Assembly: GCA_910890315.1 (NCBI GenBank)
Contig: CAJVGD010000005.1
Location: 806,001-870,000, forward strand
DNA from: Serendipita indica DSM 11827
Lineage: Eukaryota > Basidiomycota > Agaricomycetes > Sebacinales > Serendipitaceae
Length of the DNA stretch: 64,000 bases
Reading direction: 5' to 3'
Position 1 is the first letter of the stretch, and every line of letters begins with the position of its first letter. The notes under the pieces were generated by a model. That model was given only the letters and a program-made list of their open reading frames with translations. It was not told where the DNA came from and made no database searches. This document shows, one piece after another, positions 12,016 to 22,764 of this stretch. The translations under genes and the position numbers were made by a program.

Positions 12016-13352
12016 CTATGCTCGCAAGAGGGAACGAATAGCGGCTACTAGCTGAGCCCAGAGGCCTGTGCTGTTTGACAGCCCAGCATCCGCAACTTGA
12101 GATTGCGACTTTGGGCGACCCGCCGACGTCATTACATCACGCTGTGCCCGAAGCTCCTTGTAGATAATTTCGCCACTTGTTGAGTAGCACCGCTCAAGTT
12201 CTTGCTCGAGAACATGAAGCCCTCGCCTGACAGAGTACGGCGCGATGGCATTGTATCGTCGCACCAAAGAATTGAGTTCCTTGATGGCTTGCTCGTGATA
12301 TGCGCGCTCCTTTTGCTCCCAAGCTGCATCTCTGACTTCAGCGAGGCTCTCTGGGGAAAGTTTGTAAATGGCCTCAGGATCGAGGTAGGTTGTCGGGAGA
12401 TGGCGGCAAACTCGTCTAACCCAGGACGAACGAAGGATATTGCGAAAAGTAGCAACGTTTGAGTCCAAGTCTGCAAAAATCATGAGCAATGTCGACAGAG
12501 CTCCCGAAACCATCTACCTCGCTGGAGTTCGACCCAAGGCGGAGACGCACCATTGCGTTTTACAAGATTATTGAGTAGGAGGTCTGTCGCAGGAATGAAT
12601 GGGTTTGACTCGTTGATATCTCGTTGGAAAGGTTTCCCCGCGCCTTTGATATTTTTAAAGGCGCCTTGATTCCTTGCTTCCTCAATCCTTTCCTCAACTA
12701 GTGACCGCCATCCTTGCATTGTTTTTGGGTTGGCCCTTGGAGCCGAGTCCCCAGTTGTCGCGGGCGAAATCCCAGCGAACCTATAGTCAATGACCTTTTC
12801 TCTAGCGCTTGCAACACGATCTGCTGTTTCCATCCTGGCTCGCTCCTCTCGAGTGGGGCCTCTGATAGTCGAGCCCTCGTCGGCTGGCTTTCGACTTGCA
12901 GCTGGCTGAGGAGGTAAGCGCATGACGCGAATAGAGGGGTTCACCGCAAAAGATGGTGTTTTGTAGGTGGTCATCCAAGGCTTGTGGCCCTCTATACCAG
13001 GTAATATCACGTCGTCTTTTGCTTCGTGTGGCTGGCTCTCTTGTCCCAGCATGGGCCTGACCTTTGGCGGGTTTGCTTTAATCTTCTCGTCTGCAGTCTG
13101 TATAAACCCCGTCCTCAGCGGTTTGTGCTTGTCGACGAGCATTCGCAGCACAGTGTCTTCTGTCTTCTCCTCTCCTGTCCAGTTTGTGTCTTGCAAGAGT
13201 CTTTGCTCCAGCTTTTCTTTGGTCTTCCTGAGCTCTTCGTCGTTTTCCTCCCTTTCGGCATCCTCGAATAGCTTCTGACTGGCTGACTGATATCGCCGAG
13301 TTGCGCTTCGAGAGATAGTAAACGTAGTGCTCGCCTGGAGTAGCTTATTCAT
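12016..13352 (-). CDS. DNAJC28-type conserved-domain protein, probably mitochondrial
   Basis: Two exons, complement(12016-12470, 12518-13352), encode 429 residues with a 47-nt GT-AG intron. The N-terminus is Ser/Thr/Arg-rich without acids (LLQASTTFTISRSATRRY), as in a mitochondrial presequence. The diagnostic block is VEERIEEARNQGAFKNIKG followed by GKPFQRD and NLVKRNGASPPWVELQ, matching the DUF1992 domain found in human DNAJC28 and bacterial YhdN-type proteins. No J domain is visible, which is usual for fungal members. Molecular function is not established; Golgi/mitochondrial roles have been discussed for the human protein. It is divergent from the UBP1-like gene with 102 bp between start codons. 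Confidence 0.85.
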
Positions 13353-13454
13353 GATTTTTTTGCAAAGAATATTAAACTGTCGATGATCAGGTCGGGTCCA
13401 AGCTAGCCTATCCACAGGTTGGCTTCTGACAGCCCCAGCCTTTTTGATGCTTTG
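13353..13454. promoter_or_regulatory. Short bidirectional promoter (DNAJC28-like / UBP1-like)
   Basis: Only 102 bp lie between the two start codons, so both promoters and leaders must overlap or sit in this gap. No TATA box is visible. Confidence 0.5.
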
Positions 13455-15803
13455 ATGCATCCAGAGCAGCCACCAGTCATCTTTTCACCAACTCAGGCTC
13501 TTCTTATTCTTGCACTCATCTTTGTAGTTCCGGTCCTCCTTCTAAACCCAGTGTTTGACGTAAGTCGGACCCTGGCCATGCTATTCGAGGCGCTGGGGCT
13601 CGGATTCTTGCTCGGGAAATCGACAGACGACGAGTCGTATAGCTATGATCACCGAAAAGACAAGCGCAAGAAAATTATTCGCTCCAGAGCAGAGCAGGCG
13701 GCTAGCACATCAGAGGGTAACATGGTCGCCGTAGATCTAGCAGACTTGCTAACTGGATAATAAAGCTTCTCATCACTCTGGAAAGTATTATCCTGGTCTT
13801 GTCAACATTTCCGGCACCTACTGCTTCCTAAATTCCACTCTTCAAGTAAGTGCCGGGCGTATATCCGTGACGAATCCGCTCATATCCGTCTGTTTTATCT
13901 AGGCTATGGCATCTCTATCATATCTCCAGCCATACCTCGATTCCACGCATGCAAAAGCAGATCTCGCCGATGTTCCGACGCCAGTGCTTGACGCTCTTGT
14001 CGCACAAATGCATAGTACGCAATGCTTCCACCCACTATAACCAATTCTCACGGTTTTTAAAGGCCTCAATAGTCCTTCGTCAAGACATACGAGCCTCCGG
14101 CCTACAGAACTCATTCATGCCCTTTCCACTCCGACACCAGGCTTCAAACGCGGGACTTTGTTTGCATCAAGAGAACACCAAGATGCGCAAGAGCTCTTCC
14201 AACTGATCACGGAGACGCTCAAGGAGGAGGCACGCGCGGTGGACACCGAAACAACCAAGGATAGAGGCCTCGGTGGACTTGGAACGCCGCACCAGGTTTA
14301 CCTTCAACGATCCGCACGTGAACCCGGCAAAGGAGTCTTCGAGGGCCTCACTGCGAACCGGAGGAGCTGCGTAATGTGTGGTTATACAGAGGCTGTCATG
14401 CATTTTACTTTTGACAACCTTCAACTTACCATCCCTCGCGTCTCTCAGTGCAGGATCGAAGATTGCCTAGAGGATTTTACACGAATGGAAATCTTGACCG
14501 ATTGCATTTGCCGCAAGTGCTCCATGACAGCGACACTAAGGAAGCTGGAAGCTGATGCAATCAGAATCGCGACACCTGTCGACGGAGTCGAGACATCTTC
14601 CCGGAAGAAGCGTACCAAGGATGTCAAGAAACTGGCGGCAAAAGTCAAGGAAGCACTCGAGACAGGGAGAATAGAAGAAGACATCAAAGGTGTGACACTG
14701 GAGAAGGTTATAAGCAAGTCCTCCACGAAACAGGCCATGATTGCCCGGGTAAGTGTCACGCCAATTTGCCTTGATCGTCATTAACTCGTTTTCAGGCTCC
14801 TCCTGTTCTAGCCCTGCACCTCAATCGTTCAGCTTTTTACGGACATTATGCGGCAAAGAACAATTGCAGCGTATCTTATCCGGAGATCCTGGACCTGACT
14901 CCATTCACCACGTCCGGAGCGTTGTCCACGTCCCCACAATCGCCGATATCCAAGCCGACGCCCGGCATACCGCCTCGCAGTTCAACTCCCACCCCCTCTA
15001 CCTATTCAAACCCACGAACCCTTTATCGCCTCGCGTCTGTTGTGTGCCACTATGGCGCACACTCCTATGGGCATTATGTCGCATACCGACGGAAACCTAG
15101 AGATCCCTCCCTTCGAAGCTCCCGGTGGAACCCTCCACAACTTCAATGCCCGTATGGATGTACATGCGACAAGTGCGAAGAGTTTGGGCCCGTGCGTGAG
15201 CCAAATCCTTTCGCCGATGTCACTATTACGCCCTCGCGTAAAGGAAAAGAGCGTTCGTGGGAGACCAAGCAAGATGTTTGGCTACGGATATCCGACGAAA
15301 GTGTCAAGGAGGTTGACTTGGAAACTGTCCTCTCGGAGAGGACAGGTAGCTTCATGCTCTTCTACGAAAAAGTGCTACCATTCCAGAGTGATGGTGACCG
15401 AACATCACCTATGAGCTCGCAAGAGACGGTGACGCCACATCAAGAAGAAAGAAAAGTAAAGCCAGAAGACTTGATGGATCACGATCGTCTTCAACCATTC
15501 ACCGCTAGGATTGTCAGGAGTGTTTCCGTTGGGAGGAGTAGAGAAGGTAGCGTGATATTGGGTTCGGCATCTGATGTCGGAGCCGAGCCCACGGAAACTA
15601 CACCGGCCAACTCGCATCCGAACGGTCATGCTGACCCTCAGTTGCCAAATGGGAGCGCGTCAACAGCTCATGATACTACCAATGGGACGAAAAAGCCTCA
15701 CTATCCATCTAGCCACGTATCCGGACCTCCGCTACTATCTCCATCACCTCAATGTGTTCCCCAGAGTCTGTCTCCCACGCGGACGGTCGATCTAGTGGCA
15801 TAA
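13455..15803 (+). CDS. Membrane-anchored ubiquitin-specific protease (UBP1/USP30 type)
   Basis: Five exons: 13455-13716, 13766-13845, 13903-14014, 14063-14748, 14796-15803, giving 715 residues. A hydrophobic helix at about residues 12-30 (ALLILALIFVVPVLLLNP) precedes a basic stretch, an N-terminal anchor as in yeast Ubp1 and USP30. The Cys box is GLVNISGTYCFLNSTLQ with Cys107 as nucleophile; the usual GNTCFLNS is changed to SGTYCFLNS, one residue longer. The His box is CHYGAHSYGHYVAY and the third site WLRISDESV. A CxxC pair (RSCVMCGY, CICRKCS) could bind zinc in the finger subdomain. It should remove ubiquitin from proteins at the ER or mitochondrial surface. The last 150 residues are low complexity. 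The first ATG in the open frame is used as start. Confidence 0.88.
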
Positions 15804-16997
15804 ATATTCTCCTATAGATCCTCGTCGCTTGTCGTGCTGATTTCTAACCGGTTAATACAATTGAATTTCTGATTACATTATGGCCTGAGCTGCGCAGGAC
15901 ATCCGACGGGTCCATAGAAGATCGGAGAATGCTGATTGATGTCGGGATTATGTTTGCGCATAATTATATAAGCCGTAAGACACAGCCGCAGCCGACCCGA
16001 TGGATTGCGTCTGCGTCCGGCAGATGGAAAAGGCTCGCCTCTGAATCTGGGCCGACGGTTGACGCTTGCTTATAACCACGTCGCGACGGACCCGTCGAGC
16101 TTTCTGGTTTATTTCCAGAAATTGTGCTCATGCCGTCCCTGCCCATCCAAGTGATCCACGGCCAGCGACATCCGAGAAGACGAACACTTGCTACGAGCCC
16201 TCATCCGCGCCGGGGGAGCGTTGAACCACTGCACCAACTCGCGGAGAGATGGCTCATATATGCTCGGCGCTATAAAATAGCCATGTTGGGCTTCGTAGGA
16301 GCTGCCATTTGCGCCTACTGTCCGCCAGCCCCGTTTGCATCGGCTCGCGCTCGGCATACCCAGTACACCGAGGCATTCCATTCTAATCTGACAAGCTGCG
16401 GGAGGAGGTGTCAGTCTTCTCTACATGCGTGTGCCAAGAAGGTTCGTGAGGCTTACTTTGGTATCATGGATATTCTTTCTGACTCTGTTCCAGCAATCTA
16501 CATCCGTAGAGCAGGATATGCAAGATCTGGCTTGGTCCATGGAGAAGATAAAATTTGTGCGTATTTCCTGTTGCTCATTGCTTGTACTCAGCTTCGGGCA
16601 GAAACTTGCTGCATCCCAGTGGGACGATCGAGATCCTTGAATGCAGAAAAGGACCATTGGTCGCATTTTGTCACCCTTGTCTCGAGGTCTTGCTCCACTT
16701 GGGCTGCGAGAGTAGCTTCGTTAGGGAGAGCGAGTAGTGTGTATCCATAGTGTAATACCGACGTATTGTATCGCACTCATCGCGACTCAGACCATCGCTC
16801 ACGAATTGAGCTCATGTTCATCGGCTGCGTAATAAGATGGAATCGCGCTCTCCGTCGTCTGACAACACTAAGAGACGAGAATTTGCTCTTATGCAATCCA
16901 AGAACTCTTGTGGTTCGTGTGGTTGCAACCTGACCACAACAACGCCGGCTCCCAACAGGCTCCGAAACGACAAAGCTACTTTCAAAGGGTTTCAGGG
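15804..16997. other. About 1.2 kb without a supported gene
   Basis: No ORF here resembles a known family. A TATAAAA-like element at about 16270 is followed by an ATG at 16283 and an open frame to 16750 (155 codons, several Cys). Another ATG at 16425 opens a 71-codon frame whose start looks like a signal peptide. Neither has convincing coding features, so I leave them unannotated. The 3' end should hold the PPIL4 promoter. Confidence 0.4.
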
Positions 16998-18546
16998 ATG
17001 TCCGTGTTACTCGAAACGTCCCTCGGGGACATTGTCATTGACCTGGAAGTCGAACTATGCCCGGCGCTCTGCGAAAACTTTTTGAAACTGTGCAAGGTGT
17101 ATTACTACAACCTGAACGCTTTCTTTAATGGCAAGTAGTTCCTCTTTCGGTTCTCTACTGTCACTTACAGGTCGTCTAGTATCTAAAGACTTCTTGGCTC
17201 AAACTGGCGATCCAACAGCCACTGGAACTGGTGGTGAATGCATCCTATCGTATATTGCTGCTAAATCAGGAGCATCGAATGACACTCCTCGATACTTTGC
17301 GCCTGATGTTGTTCCGCGCCTGAAGCATAAAACCAAGGGCACTGTTTCGATGGCAGTCGCTCCGGCTGCAGACGGTCAGGTTGGGGGTTGTGGCTCCCAG
17401 TTTTTTATCACATTGGCCGACAATATCACCTATCTGGATGGCAAGCACGCCGTGTTCGGTCACGTCGTCGAAGGCGAAGAAGTGCTGGATAAGATAAATG
17501 ATGCTTTTACGGACCAGAATGGTCGACCGTTTCAAGACATACGAATTCGTCATGTCGTGATATTGGGTGAGCTCCTTTGCTACTTTCAATGCCCCTTGCT
17601 GATAAAGCGGCATTCTAGACGATCCATACCCCGATCCACCTGGGTTAGTGATACCAGATGAGCCACCGTCGCGTCCACCGGACGCCGACTCGGGTGCGAT
17701 TCGTATCGCCGACGACGAGGATGCGCTAGCAGAGTTGCCAGAGGAAGAGGCAGAACGACTCCGCCGAAAGCGCGCAGCCGAGGCGTCTGCACTCACTTTG
17801 GAAATGGTGGGTGACCTCCCGTTTGCCAACGTGCGACCCCCCGAAAACGTCTTGTTCGTCTGCAAGCTGAACCCTGTGACGACCGACGAGGATTTGGAGC
17901 TCATCTTTTCTCAACATGGAAAGATCATGAGCTGCCAGATCATTCGTGACAAACGCACTGGAGACTCGCTGCAATATGCGTTCATTGAATTTGACAGGAG
18001 ACAAGACGCCGAACAGGTCAGTCTAAAGGTACAAGGCACGCTCGTGACTGACGGAATATTCTAGGCGTATTTCAAGATGCAGAGTGTCCTGATAGACGAT
18101 AGGCGAATATGGGTAGACTTGTGGGTCCCCATTTTGGAACTCGAGTGGCCGGTGCTGATACTTTAACTTTTAGTTCGCAATCTGTCTCGCGCCTAAATGA
18201 CGGCAAGTGGGGGAACGATGTCAAAATGGGTCCCCGTAAGAGGCAAGGAGGTCGTGGTTTGGGAGGCCGCGACGATTTGGAGCACACAAGGAGGTACCGA
18301 GGCGAGGAACAGCACAGAGATGACCAGTATAGCATGCTATTTGATGATGAAGATCACTACCGCTCCAGCAAACGGCAAAAGCGACCCGAGCGCGACTCTC
18401 ACTATCGCCCGCGTTCTCGCTCGCGCTCGCCCAATCGCGACCGATCAAGCGAATACGGACGTCGCCATCATAGAGAAGACAGAGAGTCTCGACGCCGTAG
18501 TCACAGTCGCGAGAGAGACCATAAGTCCTCCTACCACCGACGGTGA
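16998..18546 (+). CDS. Cyclophilin-RRM peptidyl-prolyl isomerase, PPIL4 type
   Basis: Five exons: 16998-17130, 17171-17566, 17619-18016, 18065-18120, 18174-18546, giving 451 residues. The cyclophilin domain (about 1-165) starts [16 protein letters not shown] and carries [14 protein letters not shown] and [11 protein letters not shown]. The catalytic Arg of canonical cyclophilins (FHR) is replaced in this subfamily. An acidic linker leads to an RRM at about 252-330 ([18 protein letters not shown]), then a long Arg/Ser/Asp/His-rich tail typical of spliceosome-associated nuclear proteins. Intron 1 (17131-17170, 40 nt) has to be GC-AG to keep the frame, joining AATG to GTCGTC. The start was chosen because the family begins exactly at this Met. 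Nuclear RNA-processing role is from the family. Confidence 0.92.
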
Positions 18547-18950
18547 AGCCGTCCTTTGCCTTTGTCACGCGCCACCGCCAACCTCAAATGATCGCCAGTA
18601 TTCATCTCGACTGAGGCCGTCACAAACCGGTCAATTCGTAAAACTCCCCTTGTGCATTCGCTTTAATCACCATAACCTTGGCTTGTCACGCCTGTCACGC
18701 CCGGAAAGAAGACCTATACACTTTCACACACCGCTCCGTCGGTTCGCTTCGCTTCGGTGGTTTACCGTAAGTGGAAATCGCGGTCCAACGCGAATAGTTC
18801 CGGCTCGCCTGTTGCGGATATTTCAGCGTGGACAGGTGGCAAAGCCCTAACGTAGACAGCAGCCTTTTCGCCTCCTGGTGGAGCCGACACTCAGGACACG
18901 GCCAAGTCTTGACCACTGTCGAAGTCGGCTGGGGCGCTCGTGAGGCCGTA

Positions 18951-19841
18951 ATGGTATCGAGAGCCAAGCGCACCGATGCCAGTCGCAGCGACTCATCTCT
19001 CAGCTCATATTGCCCTCATCCCGCCTTTGCGGTGGACAATGGCGATGTGTTGATCCAGTCTTCAGACTCTGTTCTATTTGGAGTCCATAGCTGCATCCTC
19101 ACGATGGCGTCTCCCGTGTTCCGCGAGTCCTTGCCATTGCCTCCTCCCTCCGCCACATCCGAGTCGATCCTCGTTCGACAACCACTCGTTCTTACAGAGC
19201 CAGCACATGTACTCGACTTGCTTCTACGCATCATTTACCCGGTTCCTACCCCAACACTCGACAATCTCTCTGTATTGGCAAAGGTATTGGCCGCCAGCAT
19301 CGAGTATGACATTTCGGTAGCCACTACTACGCTACGGAAGCAGCTCATTTCCCCCTCATTTCTCTCCAGCGAGCCGCTTCGCGTCTTTGCGATTGCGTGC
19401 AGATTTGGTTTCAAGGAAGAGGCGACAGAGGCGTCTAATGCTACGCTTTCCATGAATATCGTGGATGCTCCCCTCGTCGAAGAGCTCAGATACGTCTCGG
19501 CGTATGACTATCACCGCCTCCTGTCCTTTCATCGCACACGCAGCCGGGCGGCAAGAAATGTCGTGGGCCTCCGTGGGAAGTCCTGTCCGGCTCGGTGTAT
19601 GGGATGCAGCTACAATGATCCTGGAGGGCAGGCCTCGCTTCCTAGATGGTGGTACAGCTTTGAAAAGCGAGCAAAGGAGGAACTAGAGCGGCGGCCACTC
19701 ACAGACATCATCTTTTCGATGCGCTTTCTTTCCGAATGCGAAGGCTGCCCTTCTTGCGGAGGGAATATGTTGGACTCTTTTCATTTCCTGGAAGGTTTAA
19801 AGGCAGAACTCGACGCACTCCCTGATCGAATAGCGGACTAG
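18951..19841 (+). CDS. BTB/POZ-domain protein
   Basis: A single exon of 296 codons. Residues about 20-120 fit a BTB/POZ fold of the fungal type: NGDVLIQSSDSVLFGVHSCI, then ASPVFRESL, typical of the helix where the substrate is exposed and the paralogous family says D..L....F.VH...L...S..F. BTB domains dimerise and often recruit CUL3 ubiquitin ligase; that role is not shown here. The C-terminal third has two Cys clusters, CPARCMGC and CEGCPSCGG, which could bind a metal ion. The ATG at 18951 is the first in frame, although the frame stays open upstream to 18828 without ATG. The target is unknown. Confidence 0.8.
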   Translation: MVSRAKRTDASRSDSSLSSYCPHPAFAVDNGDVLIQSSDSVLFGVHSCILTMASPVFRESLPLPPPSATSESILVRQPLVLTEPAHVLDLLLRIIYPVPTPTLDNLSVLAKVLAASIEYDISVATTTLRKQLISPSFLSSEPLRVFAIACRFGFKEEATEASNATLSMNIVDAPLVEELRYVSAYDYHRLLSFHRTRSRAARNVVGLRGKSCPARCMGCSYNDPGGQASLPRWWYSFEKRAKEELERRPLTDIIFSMRFLSECEGCPSCGGNMLDSFHFLEGLKAELDALPDRIAD

Positions 19842-20047
19842 AACTCTTTGCTATCCCCTCCTTCCATGTCTTCACATATGGGCACAATCATAGGGCTGTC
19901 ATCACTGTATTTGTTCAATAGCGCATTAATCCACACATCACAGGCGAAAATTGCCTATGCGCCTGTATACGGGGCGCAGCGGTTCGGGTCAGTTGGTCAT
20001 ACAAACAAAAAGGATAAGTGAAGTTCAAGTAAGGGTTGTAGCACTGG

Positions 20048-20739
20048 TCATTGGCCCCGAATGCGACGAGCAAGTTGAATGTCCTTTTGCATGATAGTAA
20101 CCCGTTTTGCGTGGATGGCACATAGATTACTGCTCAAGGGTTAGTATAAAATGCAAAAACACAGGTTTGGTGCATACGCGTCTTCGAACAAGTGCACCAA
20201 ATACGCCTCTGCGGCCTCTTGGAGAGCAAGGAGCGCTGATGTCTGCCATCGAAGTGCAGCTGCTCCACTTTGATAGTTTCCGTTCCCCGTCATCATCTCC
20301 ATTGAAATTTCACGAACCTTTGGACGTTAGACCTTTGGTCCTCGGTAGAAACCTCGCGGACAGTCACTCACAACGCGTGTAAAGGGAAGTTTTGCTAACA
20401 AGAGGTCTGTATTACGCTGATAACGTCGAATCTCTTTGAGCGCGAGCGTGCCGGGTCGGTATCGTCGTTTCTTTACGGGCTCTGGGCGGCCTAGATCACG
20501 TGTCGAAGCGTGATACGAGGGCAGATACAAATTTAACGTCAGCAACTCGTATGAACATAGCACTTTGCTGGGCGTTGCCGCAGCAACATGCGAAACGAGA
20601 CAAGACAAGGCGGGGCGACTAGAGGAGACGTACGAATAGCAGCAGGTTGACCCGGAGGAACCTTTTTCGGTGCTTTCCCTCCTGTAGACTTTCGCGCTGT
20701 GCCTCTCGAGCCCGGAGCGACAGTTGTTTGTTGGACCAT
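20048..20739 (-). CDS. CENP-A: Centromeric histone H3 variant (CENP-A/Cse4/Cnp1)
   Basis: Four exons, complement(20048-20129, 20178-20317, 20372-20490, 20634-20739), give 148 residues with GT-AG borders. The fold domain is clear: [36 protein letters not shown], then the CENP-A hallmark Trp in [19 protein letters not shown], and [18 protein letters not shown] ending LARRIRGQ. Canonical H3 has LRFQ where this has LRWQ. Loop 1 between REI and LRWQ is longer than in H3 and about four residues longer than in fission yeast Cnp1. Unusually, the tail keeps [14 protein letters not shown], the H3 block around K9-S10-K14. It should replace H3 in centromeric nucleosomes and seed the kinetochore. No sign of pseudogenisation. 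Confidence 0.93.
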
Positions 20740-21093
20740 TGTAGGTATACGTCAAGTTGGTCCAGTGAGCAAATATGTCCGTAATAGTGTCCAAACGACC
20801 GATTACACGCTTGAAACACGTCTGAATGAGGTTCGCCAAATGTCGCCAGGTGTCGCGGGGTCGAAGGAGCCAGTGAACTTGTCACCCATGAACAGCCGTT
20901 GTTTGTTTAGTAATAAGATTACAAGTATAGGTTATAGACTATAGACTAAGAAATGAACATGAGACAGGGGCTCCTCAATGTTAGCTCCCGTGAACTGTGT
21001 CCAGTGGCTCGTCATCAAATTCTTGTGTGTCGATCGTCAATCCTGCCCGCCGGTTACGCTTTCCAACTCGCAGAAGCGTAATATCATGGTTTG
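20740..21093. other. CENP-A upstream region and 3' flank of DUF6533 copy A
   Basis: This gap holds the CENP-A promoter at its left. From 20981 to 21093 it holds a coding-like extension of DUF6533 copy A in another frame, ending at a TAA at 20981. That extension is homologous to the ends of copies B and C. Nothing else seen. Confidence 0.5.
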
Positions 21094-22415
21094 TCATCTG
21101 CATTGTGCCCCGAACCCGTCTTCAACCACGACATTCTGCCTCATTGAGCCTATGATGGACGACCGCAATGAGAAGAAGAACCGACTTGCGACGATACTCC
21201 CGAGTCCCAGAACCATGTGATCTACGAAGCGCTTGACGTTTTCTGGGCAAAGGAGATGCTAACCCATAGACATGAGCGGAAGCCATACCCAGCTTGTTCA
21301 ACTTACGACAAAGCACCCAGTGCATCGAAGCAGGAGTGCAATCTATGAACGAATTAGATTACAGGATCCCGAGTATGCATCGACTCGCCACGAAGAATAT
21401 CATGCCGTCCTTGTCCTTGTACATACGGCTGAGGATTGGCCAGGATGCACTGTCCCATTGCGACAGTTGCGAATTCTTTGTTTGGTAGGCGTGATACCAG
21501 GTAGCACCAACAATGATAATCTCACAGGGCAACTGTGTCTCCATGAGTCACTCATAGCCAGGGTGAGATGAATGAGCATACCGCACTGACCCAAGCCAAA
21601 GCAATTAAACCGTTTGTAAAAGGTGGTGTTCTTCCTGCTGGTTGACAGGTACCAAACGCAAAGACAGTCCCAGCTAATCAGTTGTGTCACCGAGAGGCAA
21701 CAAGTTTTCCAAGTCACGCACGGAGTAGATAATACAACGCAGGCGCTGTACAGCAAAACATTGCCACAGTGCTGAACCAAAACGAAAGGTGAACGACGAC
21801 CTTGATTCGTACGTTGTGTCGAAAGAGGGTAATGATCCGAAGGCATAATATCCCTTGTGAACGGTCTGAGACCAAGCCATACACCCCCCGGATCATGGGC
21901 ATAACAATAGCACAAACAGACATGGATACTTGGGAGAGAATATTGCCAGCCAGGAGTCCTCGGCATCTACTAAATGTCAGCGCACTATTGTTGCCAATTG
22001 AAATCCATGCGCGTAATATTGTCATAAGGAATGCCCGAAGGGTTGAGGTTTAGGTGCAAAATAAATGGCCTACATTGAGATTGGCCTACGAATCAGTGTG
22101 ATATCCTTCCAAGCAATCCGAGGAGGAAACCAAGGGTGGGCATGTATCGAGACTGTCGGCATCTCGCGTCATTAATCAATAATAATAGACCCACATACCA
22201 CTAAGAACGCTGTCCTGAGCATCAAGCTTCCGCCATACGTCCAATACAACTCGTGCTGGTCATGCCACTCAGCTAATAAAAGGTGGATCTCGGTGCTCCT
22301 TACTTACCTCATCGTTTAGAGTGAGTAAATAATCATACAAATAGAGGGTGAAGAAGGACAAAGCTGCGTAATTGACGACCCTTGAATAGAAAACCTCCGT
22401 CAAAATCGAGGCCAT
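21094..22415 (-). CDS. DUF6533-type seven-helix membrane protein, copy A (3' frameshifted)
   Basis: The protein starts MASILTEVFYSRVVNYAALS with YLYDYLLTLNDE, the N-terminal signature of the fungal DUF6533 family of GPCR-like membrane proteins. Several short introns follow (first donor GAG/GTAAGT at about 22305), and later exons hold further helices such as LHLSFWFSTVAMFCC. Near the end RFFFSLRSSIIGSM matches copies B and C. A CCCC run at 21108-21111 has one base fewer than copy B, which shifts the frame and brings a TGA at 21094. Without it the frame would continue to 20981. So the copy either makes a truncated tail, is newly inactivated, or contains an assembly error. No ligand or function is established for the family. 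Exon borders in the middle were not fully resolved. Confidence 0.7.
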
Positions 22416-22764
22416 GAGCTTTCTCTCGTGATCGGCGATATCGCTGTATCCCAAAGAACACTTAGAGGGTGTTTTAAACGACCAGAACAGTGAGGGAGGG
22501 TCCAAGGGCGGAGACTTTCAGACGCATTTCTCTTGCATCCTTGACCAGGGGCTTCGAATGAATTTAGCTTCGGCGATGACACTGACTTTTGACAGCGTGA
22601 GATTTGGTTATATTTCGTTCAAACCCCACTTATTAAGCCTTTCAATCGACAATAGATCGTATTGTTTCAGGATAGATGGTAGCGGCAAGTTTCATAATTG
22701 CATGCTATCATGAACCGTTTTAATCCTACAGAGATTCAACGCATGTATGGAGCGTATAAGGTGT
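22416..22764. other. Spacer between DUF6533 copies A and B
   Basis: About 350 bp with copy A's promoter and copy B's 3' flank. No ORF, repeat or RNA seen. Confidence 0.4.

Noticed and set aside
13717-13765. Reading UBP1 as a short membrane protein ending at 13760
   Set aside because: The ORF end lies inside an intron; splicing joins the anchor to the USP catalytic domain in frame.
16283-16750. 155-codon open frame with Cys residues
   Set aside because: No similarity, no clear codon bias and no clear signal peptide in this frame; kept only as a low-interest observation.
20048-20739. Ordinary histone H3 gene or H3 pseudogene
   Set aside because: LRWQ, the longer loop 1 and the diverged tail end exclude canonical H3, and four exons join cleanly without a break.
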